Part shown: in pieces, positions 56,205-64,000 of the stretch
How the letters are laid out: every line of letters begins with the position of its first letter
Numbering within the stretch: position 1 is the first letter of the stretch
Source: Desertimonas sp963733085
Lineage (GTDB): Bacteria; Actinomycetota; Acidimicrobiia; Acidimicrobiales; Ilumatobacteraceae
Direction: 5' to 3'
Assembly (NCBI GenBank): GCA_963733085.1
Contig: CAVTBY010000001.1
Location: 130,481 to 194,480 of the forward strand
DNA length: 64,000 nucleotides
Translations under genes and position numbers: made by a program
The notes under the pieces: model-generated
Seen by the model: only the letters and a program-made list of their open reading frames with translations
Told to the model about the DNA's origin: nothing
Databases searched by the model: none

Positions 56205-57304
56205 CCCAGCAGCTCCATCGCCTGGGCGACGTCCTTGTCGCCACGGCCGGAGAGGTTGACGAGCACGGTCTGGCCGGCCAACGAGGCCGCTTCACGGATC
56301 ACCCAGGCGATCGCGTGGGCCGATTCGAAGGCGGCGATGATCCCCTCGGTGCGGGCGAGCAGGGTGAACGCGTCGAGCACCTCATCGTCGCTGACCGACG
56401 GGTATTCGGCTCGGCCGATCGCATGGAGGTAGGAGTGCTCGGGTCCGACGCCGGGATAGTCGAGCCCGGCGGAGATCGACTGGGCCTCCTCGACCTGGCC
56501 GTACTCGTCCTGCATCAGGTAGCTGCGCATGCCGTGAACGACACCAGGCACCCCGCGCCCGACAGCGGCACCGCCGGCGGGTTCGGCACCGACGAGCCGC
56601 GTGTCGGTGTCGACGAAGCCCGAGAACAGTCCGATGGCGTTCGAGCCCCCACCGACACAGGCGACGACGACGTCCGGATCGTCGCCGAGGAGCTCCTTGC
56701 ATTGCGTCCGGGCCTCGTCGCCTATCACGCGGTGGAGCTCGCGCACCATCCATGGATAGGGATGGGGACCCATCACCGACCCGATGCAGTAGTAGCTCGA
56801 CTCGACGCTGGCGACCCAGTCACGTAGCGCCTCGTTGACGGCGTCCTTGAGCGTGCGGCTGCCGCTGTCGACGGCCTCGACCTCCGCGCCGAGGAGGCGC
56901 ATACGGAAGACGTTGAGCTCCTGACGAGCGACGTCGACGGCGCCCATGTAGACCTTGCACTGGAGGCCCATCAACGCCGCCGCCGTTGCCGTGGCGACTC
57001 CGTGCTGGCCGGCCCCTGTCTCGGCGATGAACCGCGGCTTGCCCATCCGCTTGGCGAGCAGCGCCTGTCCGAGGACGTTGTTGATCTTGTGCGAGCCGGT
57101 GTGGTTGAGGTCCTCGCGCTTGAGGAGGAGACGCAGCCCGAGCCGCCCGCCGAGGTTGTGGCACTCCGACAGCAACGATGGCCGCCCGGCGTAGTCGCGA
57201 AGGATGGCGTCGTACTCCCCGCGGAATGCCGCGTCGGCCCAGGCTTCGCGGAACGCCGACTCCAGCTCCTCGCAGGCAGGCACCAACGTCTCCGGCACGA
57301 ACAT
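56201..57304 (-). CDS. trpB: Tryptophan synthase beta subunit, 5'-truncated at a junction
   Basis: 367 residues remain: MFVPETLVPACEELESAFRE at the junction, then PLP Lys in LNHTGSHKINNVLGQ, the ETGAGQHGVATATAAAL loop, VACVGGGSNAIG (phosphate site) and NLSGRGDKD. It condenses indole with serine. Family members normally start 20-30 residues earlier with a GRFGxFGG segment; that part is missing. The sequence upstream of 57,302 belongs to a response regulator. The reading frame remains open across the junction, giving an artificial-looking fusion. The trpC gene expected upstream is absent. Confidence 0.93.
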   Translation of the reverse strand: MFVPETLVPACEELESAFREAWADAAFRGEYDAILRDYAGRPSLLSECHNLGGRLGLRLLLKREDLNHTGSHKINNVLGQALLAKRMGKPRFIAETGAGQHGVATATAAALMGLQCKVYMGAVDVARQELNVFRMRLLGAEVEAVDSGSRTLKDAVNEALRDWVASVESSYYCIGSVMGPHPYPWMVRELHRVIGDEARTQCKELLGDDPDVVVACVGGGSNAIGLFSGFVDTDTRLVGAEPAGGAAVGRGVPGVVHGMRSYLMQDEYGQVEEAQSISAGLDYPGVGPEHSYLHAIGRAEYPSVSDDEVLDAFTLLARTEGIIAAFESAHAIAWVIREAASLAGQTVLVNLSGRGDKDVAQAMELLG

Positions 57305-57306
57305 AC
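57302..57306. other. Chimeric junction between trpB and a response regulator gene
   Basis: Minus-strand sequence reads ...GAG CTG CTC GAA CAC GTATG TTC GTG CCG.... Left of GTATG it follows the OmpR-family LLEHV(W) motif; right of it, the TrpB (GG)MFVPETL motif. Both genes are cut at the same point, and GTATG would fit either parent (CACGTATGG for HVW and GGTATGTTC for GMF), so it is a microhomology join. Confidence 0.8.
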
Positions 57307-57865
57307 GTGTTCGAGCAGCTCCTCGGACGAGATGAGACGGCCCGGCCGGCTCAGCAGGTAGCGCAGCACGGCGAACTCCTTCAGGGTCAGCCTGAGCTCG
57401 CGCGCGCCGCGGTGGGCCAGGTGTTGCGCAGCGTCCAGGCGTACCGAGCCGAGGGTGAGGACCGAGGAGGAACCGCTGGTCTCCCGCCGCAGCACCGCCC
57501 GCAGTCGAGCGGTGAGCTCGGCCAGTGCGAACGGCTTGACGAGGTAGTCGTCGGCGACCGACGTCGAGACCACGAACCCGATCGAGGAGCTTGCCCCGCG
57601 CCGTCAGCATGACGATCCGCAGGTCGGTCCCGGTCAGGCAGTCGACGGAGGAATCCCGGATCCCCTGCGCGAGCGCGAAACCGTCACCGTCGGGCAGGTT
57701 GACGTCGAGCAGCGCGACGTCGTACTCCGCGAAGGCGAGCTTGTCCCGCGCCTCGGCGCTGGTCAACGCCACGTCGACGGCGTAGCCCTCCCGGGTCAGG
57801 CCCACCTTCAGGGCGCTCGCCAGACCCTCTTCGTCCTCCACGATCAGCAGCCGCATGCCGTCCAC
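57305..57865 (-). CDS. OmpR-family response regulator, 3'-truncated (one apparent frameshift)
   Basis: About 187 residues remain. Receiver domain: MRLLIVEDEEGLASALKVGL with the acidic pair, phospho-acceptor Asp in VALLDVNLPDGDG, Thr in IVMLTARG, and after a frame change near 57,550-57,560 ADDYLVKPFALAELTARLRA with the conserved Lys. The DNA-binding domain proceeds through RLTLKEFAVLRYLLSRPGRL and ends at SEELLEHV, before the recognition helix, where it meets trpB. Start GTG 57865 or ATG 57856. Divergent from the small secreted gene by 150 bp. Truncated as assembled, it could not bind DNA. Confidence 0.85.
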
Positions 57866-58015
57866 GCTAACCGCGGAAGTCTGTGAATCGGTCTGCGTTT
57901 TCGCAGCCTTTTCGATCTTGTTTCCCGTGGTTTTCCTCCTCGCTTGATGAAGTGATCACGTTCCGACAAACCGATCTCACGAGGAGATCAGTGACAATCC
58001 AGGAACAACGAAGCA

Positions 58016-58324
58016 GTGAACACACCGAAGCGCCAGCCACCCGGTCGCAGGCTCGCCGTCGCTGGCGTCCTCACCGCCGCGGTGCTGGCCGGTGGAGCCG
58101 GATTCGCGTACGCCGGCAACGCGCAGGGCAACGCGCCGGTCGAGTCCGGCTACGCCACCGTCGTCGACGAGGGCAGCGGAACCGCCGATGGTGTCCGGCG
58201 CCGATTGCCCCGACCGCGCTCCGGCGGCGGATCCAGCGAGGGCAGCGAGGGCCCCGAGCGAGACCCCGAGCGAGGCGCCGAGCCAGACGCCCGAGCAGGC
58301 CCCGACCCCTGATGGAGACCTGTG

Positions 58325-58325
<1 letters not shown>
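58016..58325 (+). CDS. Small secreted or membrane-anchored acidic protein (apparent frameshift)
   Basis: About 103 residues. GTG 58016 opens a basic leader and a signal-anchor (RLAVAGVLTAAVLAGGAGFAYA). In the next frame, after about 58,195, it reads SGADCPDRAPAADPARAAR and a Ser/Pro/Glu-rich tail (APSETPSEAPSQTPEQAP). A Gly/Asp-Cys-Pro motif followed by low-complexity acidic sequence is common in small actinobacterial secreted proteins of unknown role. The stop overlaps the moxR ATG (TGATG). It is divergent from the response regulator, so it may be one of its targets. Confidence 0.6.
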
Positions 58326-59325
<1,000 letters not shown>

Positions 59326-59329
<4 letters not shown>

Positions 59330-60250
59330 GGGTGGGCTCGCTCTCGTCGTTCCGAGGTCTGGATCTCACCGTGCGGCGGAGGCTGGACGGGCTGCTCCAG
59401 GGCGACCACGCCGGGATGCGGCTCGGTCCGGGCACCGAGGCCGAGGAGCTGGCCCGCTACCAGCCGGGGCACGACGTCCGGCGGATCGACTGGAACGTCA
59501 CCGCCCGGGCCCGCGAGCCGCACCTGTGGCTGACGCAGGCCGAGCACGAGCTCGACACGTGGCTGCTGCTGGACCAGACGCCGAGCATGGCGTTCGGGAC
59601 GGCGACGGCCGAGAAGGCGGAGCTGGCCACCACGGTGGCCGGCGCCGTCGGCCTGCTCACCGATGCGCCGGGCAACCGGCTCGGACTGGCGGTTCTCGGG
59701 ACCGACGGGATGACCTGGGTCCGGCCGCTCGCCGGACGGGTCGCCGCCCACCGGGCCCTCCGGATGCCGCCCGGGGCACGGGACGGGCCCGCCACCCTCG
59801 ATTTGGCCGGCGCACTGACGCTCCTGGGGCGGCGGCACCGCCGCTCCGGGCTACGGGTCGTCGTGTCCGACTTGCTGGACCCTAGCGGCGAGATCGAGCG
59901 CCCCTTCGCCTGGGAGGCTCCGCTCCGCCGGCTTGGCCGCTCGTCACGACGTCGTCGTGGTCGAGGTGCTGGACCCGCGTGAGCTGGAACTGCCGGCGGT
60001 CGGCCAGCTCGTGCTGGTCGACCCCGAATCCGGTCGACAGCGCGAGATCAGCACCGACCTGCGCGTCCGGACGCGCTACGCCGAGGCGGCGACCGCCTTC
60101 CGGACCGCGACCGCCCAGGCGGTCCGGGCCGCGGGGGCGGGGCACGTCCTGCTGCGTACCGACACCGATTGGGTCAGCGAACTGGCCCGCTTCGTCCGCG
60201 CGCGTCGCCGACTCCCGGCTCGCCGCGGAACTATTCGAAGAAACCGATGA
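59326..60250 (+). CDS. DUF58 domain protein (one or more apparent frameshifts)
   Basis: About 305 residues. GLDLTVRRRLDGLLQGDHAG, the DUF58 signature ELARYQPGHDVRRIDWNVTARA, then a VWA-like core (LWLTQAEHELDTWLLLDQTPSM). The frame changes near 59,930 (RRL to AARHDVVVVEVLDPRELELP). The end reads LARFVRARRR before a stop at 60,250; a second indel may exist near 60,215. It is a standard MoxR partner of unsolved function. Coupled to moxR. Confidence 0.85.
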
Positions 60251-60260
60251 GGAGACATCG

Positions 60261-61220
60261 ATGACCCTGCTGAGCCCTCTCTGGCTACTCACGTTGATCC
60301 CCGTCGCTGCCCTGGCGTTCGCCTACGTGATCGTGCAGCGACGCCGGCACCGCTACGCCGTACGGTTCGCGAGCCTGCCGATGCTCGACCGGGTCGTGCC
60401 GCGGCGGCCCGGCTGGCGCCGGCATCTGCCCGCCGCGTTCGTGCTGATGGCCCTGACCCTGCTCGGGCTGGCCGCCGCCCGGCCCGAGGTGGCCCTCCGC
60501 GTCCCGTACGACCGGGCGACCGTCATGGTCGCGATCGACGTCTCGGGCTCGATGGCGGCGACCGACGTGCCGCCGAACCGGATGGAGGCCGCCAAGGCCG
60601 CCGCCTCGGCCTTCGTCGAGCAACTGCCCGACACCGTGAACGTCGGCGTGGTCTCCTTCGCCGGCTCCAGCGCGGTCGTCGTGGCGCCCACCACCGACCA
60701 CGACGAGGCACAGGAAGAGATCGAGTCGCTCACGCTGGGCCGGGGCGGCACCGCGATCGGCGAGGCCGTGTTCAGTTCGGTCGAGCAGGTGCAGCGGATG
60801 GCGGCTGAATCCGAAGGCGGGGCCGAAGAAGAGCCGGTGCCCACCCGCGTCGTGCTGCTCTCCGACGGCGACAACACCGCTGGTCGTACCCCGGAGCAGG
60901 CCGCCGTCGCGGCCACCGAAGCCGGTCTGCCGGTGTCGACGATCGCGTACGGCACGCCCAACGGGACCCTGCCCGGCGGCAACAGCCAGCCCGTACCGGT
61001 CGACGAGGCGGCGCTCCGCGCGCTGGCCGAGGCGACGGGCGGCACCGCCTACACCGCCGAGAGTGGCGAGGAACTGCGCGACGTGTACGCCGACATCGGT
61101 TCCTCCATCGGCTGGCGCACCGAGCAGCGCGAGGTGACGCCGTACCTGGCGGCGCTGGGTCTGCTCGTCGCCACCGGCGCCGGTGCCCTGTCCCTCCGCT
61201 GGTTCTCCCGGCTGATCTGA
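60261..61220 (+). CDS. VWA-domain membrane protein (BatA-like)
   Basis: 319 residues. Two N-terminal helices (LLSPLWLLTLIPVAALAFAY and FVLMALTLLGLAAA), a VWA domain with an intact MIDAS motif (VAIDVSGSMAATD, Thr in GRGGTAIGEAV and Asp in VVLLSDGDN), and a C-terminal helix (LAALGLLVATGAGALSL). BatA-like proteins are anchored with the VWA domain outside the membrane plane and work with MoxR and DUF58. ATG 60261 follows a GAGGAGA ribosome site. Confidence 0.92.
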   Translation: MTLLSPLWLLTLIPVAALAFAYVIVQRRRHRYAVRFASLPMLDRVVPRRPGWRRHLPAAFVLMALTLLGLAAARPEVALRVPYDRATVMVAIDVSGSMAATDVPPNRMEAAKAAASAFVEQLPDTVNVGVVSFAGSSAVVVAPTTDHDEAQEEIESLTLGRGGTAIGEAVFSSVEQVQRMAAESEGGAEEEPVPTRVVLLSDGDNTAGRTPEQAAVAATEAGLPVSTIAYGTPNGTLPGGNSQPVPVDEAALRALAEATGGTAYTAESGEELRDVYADIGSSIGWRTEQREVTPYLAALGLLVATGAGALSLRWFSRLI

Positions 61221-61251
61221 CCCCCCGGATCTGACAAGGAAGGAACCGCAC

Positions 61252-62171
61252 ATGAACAATCCAGACCCGCGCGGACTCGGCCGACCCGCCGGACCCGAGA
61301 TCGGCTGGGCGGCGCCGGCTGCCACCGGCTCGTCGCCGGCCCGACCACGGCTGCCCGCACCGCGCCGCCCGCCGCTCCTGGCCCGTCGGCCCGGCGCCGT
61401 CGCTCCTGACGACGCCGCCCACCCGGACGAGCCGGAGCCGTCCGCGGCTCGCGGCCGTGATCGCGGCCGCCGTGCTGGCGGGCGGGGCGTCGGGAGCCGG
61501 GATGGTCGTCGCCCTCGACCGCAACGCGCCGACCGCGGGTCCGACGATCGTGCAGCAACGCAGCGCGCCGGGCGGCGGGGGCACCGCCGCCAGCGGCAGC
61601 ACCGAGGCGGCGGCGCAGTGAGATCCTGCCGAGCGTCGTGCAGGTGCGGGCCGGGCGCGGCAGCGGCTCGGGGGTCGTGATGGACGGCTCCGGTCACGTC
61701 CTGACCAACCACCACGTCGTGGCCGGCGCGAGCAACGTGTCGCTGGTGCTCGCCTCCGGCCGTACGGTCAGCGCCGAGGTGGTCGGCTCGGACCGGAGCA
61801 ACGACATCGCCGTGCTGCGGGCCCGCGGTGGCGACCTGCCCGCCGCCGAGCTCGGCGTCAGTGCCGACCTGCGCATCGGTCAGCCGGTGATCGCGGTCGG
61901 TTCGCCGCTCGGGCTGAACGGGACGGTGACCTCGGGCGTGGTGAGCGCTCTGGAGCGGCGCTCGAGCGCCGAGGCGATGATCCAGACCGACGCGCCCATC
62001 AATCCCGGCAACTCCGGCGGACCGCTGGTCGACCTGAACGGCCGCGTGGTGGGCATCAACACCTCGATCGCGACCCTCAGCGGCCGGGCCTCCGGCAACA
62101 TCGGCATCGGCTTCGCCGTACCGATCGACCGGGCGGTGGAGGTGGCCCGAGGGATCCTGGCCCGCGGCTGA
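61252..62171 (+). CDS. Trypsin-like serine protease (HtrA/S1C type) without PDZ domain (frameshifts)
   Basis: About 305 residues. ATG 61252 after AAGGAAGGA. Pro-rich cytoplasmic N-terminus, then in another frame (from about 61,440) the helix LAAVIAAAVLAGGASGAGMVV. After a further frame change near 61,615-61,625 comes the protease domain: SVVQVRAGRGSGSGVV, VLTNHHVVAGA with catalytic His, SNDIAVLRARG with Asp, PINPGNSGGPLVDLNGRVVG with Ser, and GFAVPIDRAVEVARGIL at the end. The PDZ domain normally found after this is missing; the stop follows four residues later. An exported membrane-bound protease is likely. Confidence 0.85.
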
Positions 62172-62214
62172 TCCGCCTGACCGTCTCAGCCGGCGGCGAC
62201 TCCTGATCGAATGG

Positions 62215-62563
62215 GCGGCTGGCTGCCGAGTTCGCCGGAGCCGTCCGGACCGCGTTGGACGCCTACCGACAGGCGTTCGAGCCCTCTCCGTTCACCTCGG
62301 GGGTCGTGGAGCCCGTACCCGATGGTAGGCATCAACGTCTCCTGCGGCGCGACCGAGCAGGAGGCGTCACGGCGACGGGCCAGCGTCGAGCTGTTTACCA
62401 CCGGCTCTTCCGTGGAGTCTTCGGTGACGGTCTGCCCACCGCGGACACCGCCGAGGTGTTCGAGCTGCCTGCCGGCGAGATGCCGGTGCAGCTGAACGCC
62501 ACCTCCGGACGACTCCGGGAGCGAACTGGAACGAATTGTTCCGCACGGGTGAACGCCTTCTGA
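62215..62563 (+). pseudogene. Remnant of a luciferase-like (LLM) flavin monooxygenase
   Basis: The translation AEFAGAVRTALDAYRQAFEP, then after a frame change near 62,320 YPMVGINVSCGATEQEASRR, and back to LFRGVFGDGLPTADTAEV, follows the C-terminal third of LLM-class oxidoreductases (AYR..F.PS...PYVM.GVNV.AA.T.EEA). The flavin-binding N-terminal two-thirds is absent and the rest is frameshifted, so it is a gene fragment. The end point is approximate. It lies between the protease and the serine hydrolase genes. Confidence 0.5.
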
Positions 62564-62806
62564 GTGTGGATAGCCGGACGGATCGCCACCCAGCGAGCGT
62601 CCCATGCCGGGTCGACTCGATCATCTCGGCTTCACCGTGATCACTGTTGCGGCGCTGACGATCCTGCCTGACCGGTTGGTCGCGGTCGACGCGTCCAGCG
62701 GTGCGATCCGCCGCGTCGGTCCAGGCCACCGATGGCGGGGACCTCCGTGATCACCCACGGGCACGAACCGCTCCGGTCACGACCTGCGCTCCATCGAAAG
62801 GGGCAG
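62564..62806. other. No convincing gene
   Basis: This 240-bp stretch has only a 48-codon open frame (from ATG 62604) without homology or a ribosome site. The promoter of the serine hydrolase gene is expected in its last part. Nothing else was recognised. Confidence 0.4.
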
Positions 62807-64000
62807 ATGATGCAACCCACCACTGAGCGAGGATCGGTCGGCTCGAGGACGAGCCCACTCCACCCTGGCCGTGCCGCTGGTCGGCGTACGGCGCTCGTCG
62901 CGGCCGCGGCCGCGCTGGCGCTGGTCGCCGCGGCGTGCAGCACGGCGATCGGACCACACGTCGCCGCCGACGACTACGCCGGCGCCGTCCCGGCTCGACG
63001 ACCACGGCACCGACGTCGGGGCTGAAGCCGATCGACCCGGCCGCGCTGCAGGCACTGGTCGACCAGACGGTCGAGGATTTGCTGGTGCCCGGGTTCTGGT
63101 GCTGCTGCGCACGCCCCAGGGCGAGTTCACGGCCGCCTCCGGCACGACGGAGCTGGGGGAGAAGAGCCGGCCCGACGCCGACACCCACTTCCGCATCGCG
63201 TCGATCACCAAGACGATGACGTCGGCGGTGATCCTGCAGCTGGCCCAGGAGGGGAAGCTGCAGCTCGACGATCCGGTGTCGAAGTACGAGCCGCGAGGTG
63301 CCCGACGGCGACAACATCACCATCGCCCAGCTGCTGGAGATGCGCAGCGGCCTCTACAGCTTCACCGACGCCCCGGAGATCTCGGCGACCATGGATGACG
63401 ATCCGACCAGGGTCTGGACGCCGCAGGAGCTGCTCGACATCGCCTTCGCCCAGCCGGCGATGTTCGCGCCCGGCGCCGAGTACTACTACAGCAACACCAA
63501 CTACGTGCTGCTCGGTCTGATCATCGAGCAGTTGGACGGCAAGCCGCTGGCCGAGTCGTTCGAGGAGCGGTTGTTCGAGCCGCTCGGCATGACCAACACG
63601 TGCTTCCCCCCGCCGACCTACGACGCCATCCCGGAGCCGTACTCGCACGGCTACCTGTACGGCAGCGCCTCCCACGTGATGATGGGCACCCCGCCGTACA
63701 CGCCGGAGATGCAGCCGAGGCCGAGGCCGGGACCCTCGAGCCGACCGACTTCACCGGCATCAACCACTCGTTCGGCTTCGCCGCCGGCGCCGTCATCTCG
63801 ACCGCCGCAGATCTCGCCACCTGGATCGAGGCCCTGGCCGGTGGCAAGGTCCTCAACGCCGAGTACCAGCGCCTGTGGCAGGACAGCGCCAAGATCATCG
63901 ACCCCGCCAACTCGTACAACTGGTACGGGTACGGCATCGACCAGCTGCGTTGGGGGCCGAACACGATCGACCTCCACGGCGGCCAGACCCCCGGGTTCAA
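62807..64000 (+). CDS. Lipoprotein serine hydrolase (beta-lactamase/D-Ala-D-Ala carboxypeptidase family), partial, several frameshifts
   Basis: ATG 62807 follows AAAGGGGCAG. A lipoprotein signal (TALVAAAAALALVAAACST) gives a lipid-anchored Cys. The catalytic domain is spread over several frames: IDPAALQALVDQTVEDLLVPG, then FRIASITKTMTSAVILQLAQ with the SxxK nucleophile, EGKLQLDDPVSKY, GDNITIAQLLEMRSGLYSF, AEYYYSNTNYVLLGLIIEQL with the YxN motif, and LHGGQTPGF with the HGG (KTG-equivalent) triad at the right edge, where the gene is cut. Frame changes are near 62,990, 63,093, 63,290 and 63,713. It resembles class C beta-lactamase-like and DD-peptidase proteins; the actual substrate is unknown. 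Confidence 0.85.

Noticed and set aside
56201..57865. A 554-residue response regulator-TrpB fusion protein
   Set aside because: The middle of the open frame is a frameshifted reading of the regulator; both proteins are truncated at the join. Treated as a chimeric junction.
57866..58015. Two-component operon with a kinase
   Set aside because: No histidine kinase gene is adjacent; only a divergent small secreted gene follows.
62604..62750. Small 48-codon open frame between the LLM remnant and the serine hydrolase
   Set aside because: No ribosome site, no homology and too short to separate from chance in high-GC DNA.

Overview
The window looks like high-GC actinobacterial DNA, most likely from the Acidimicrobiia (Ilumatobacter-like). 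This is inferred from gene content and synteny, not from a marker-gene search. Supporting signs are abundant GTG starts with GTGA or ATGA stop/start overlaps, a rapZ-gapA-pgk-tpiA-secG block, and the actinobacterial order ANTAR regulator-polA-rpsA-coaE-uvrB-uvrA, with a fab cluster and trpBA nearby.

Layout. 0-7 kb: start of a membrane protein (possible sensor kinase), a VOC protein, a large secreted metalloprotease, a VapBC pair, a sodium/proton-type antiporter, a broken reductase gene and tRNA-Leu(GAG). 6.9-11 kb: the glycolytic/secretion operon secG-tpiA-pgk-gapA-rapZ (minus strand), without the yvcK and whiA genes that usually follow rapZ. 11-24.6 kb: an accessory block between rapZ and uvrC with an MBL hydrolase, a membrane phosphodiesterase, a methyltransferase, a ROK-regulated sugar ABC importer without its ATPase, and a roughly 1,660-residue BTAD/pseudokinase/NTPase/WD40 protein. 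That protein lies upstream of a small membrane protein carrying three 19-residue repeats. 24.7-42.8 kb: DNA repair and replication core (uvrC, uvrA, uvrB, coaE, rpsA, polA, ANTAR regulator) with small membrane and VOC genes. 42.9-47.6 kb: tRNA-Leu(CAA) and fabD-fabH-fabG-acpP-fabF, where FabD has an extra biotinyl-like C-terminal domain. 47.6-55.4 kb: an envelope locus with two paralogous polytopic proteins, fabZ, a peroxiredoxin, a YLDPGTGS small protein, a NoeA-like methyltransferase and a membrane sulfatase-like protein. 55.4-57.3 kb: trpA and a 5'-truncated trpB.

At 57,302-57,306 trpB is joined inside its N-terminal coding region to the truncated C-terminal part of an OmpR-type response regulator. 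From there to the right edge the genes (small secreted protein, MoxR ATPase, DUF58, VWA, trypsin-like protease, luciferase-family remnant, serine hydrolase) use noticeably more CTG leucine and CGG arginine codons. This is either a misassembly or a real recombination junction.

Many conserved genes, especially right of 44 kb, are broken by what look like one-base indels. Each is annotated as one gene with the break noted. Four families of short repeats (hairpins and a 60-72 bp element) sit at gene ends across the window. The most unusual biology is the BTAD-pseudokinase-STAND-WD40 regulator with its neighbouring WNGDVKDHPG-repeat membrane protein.
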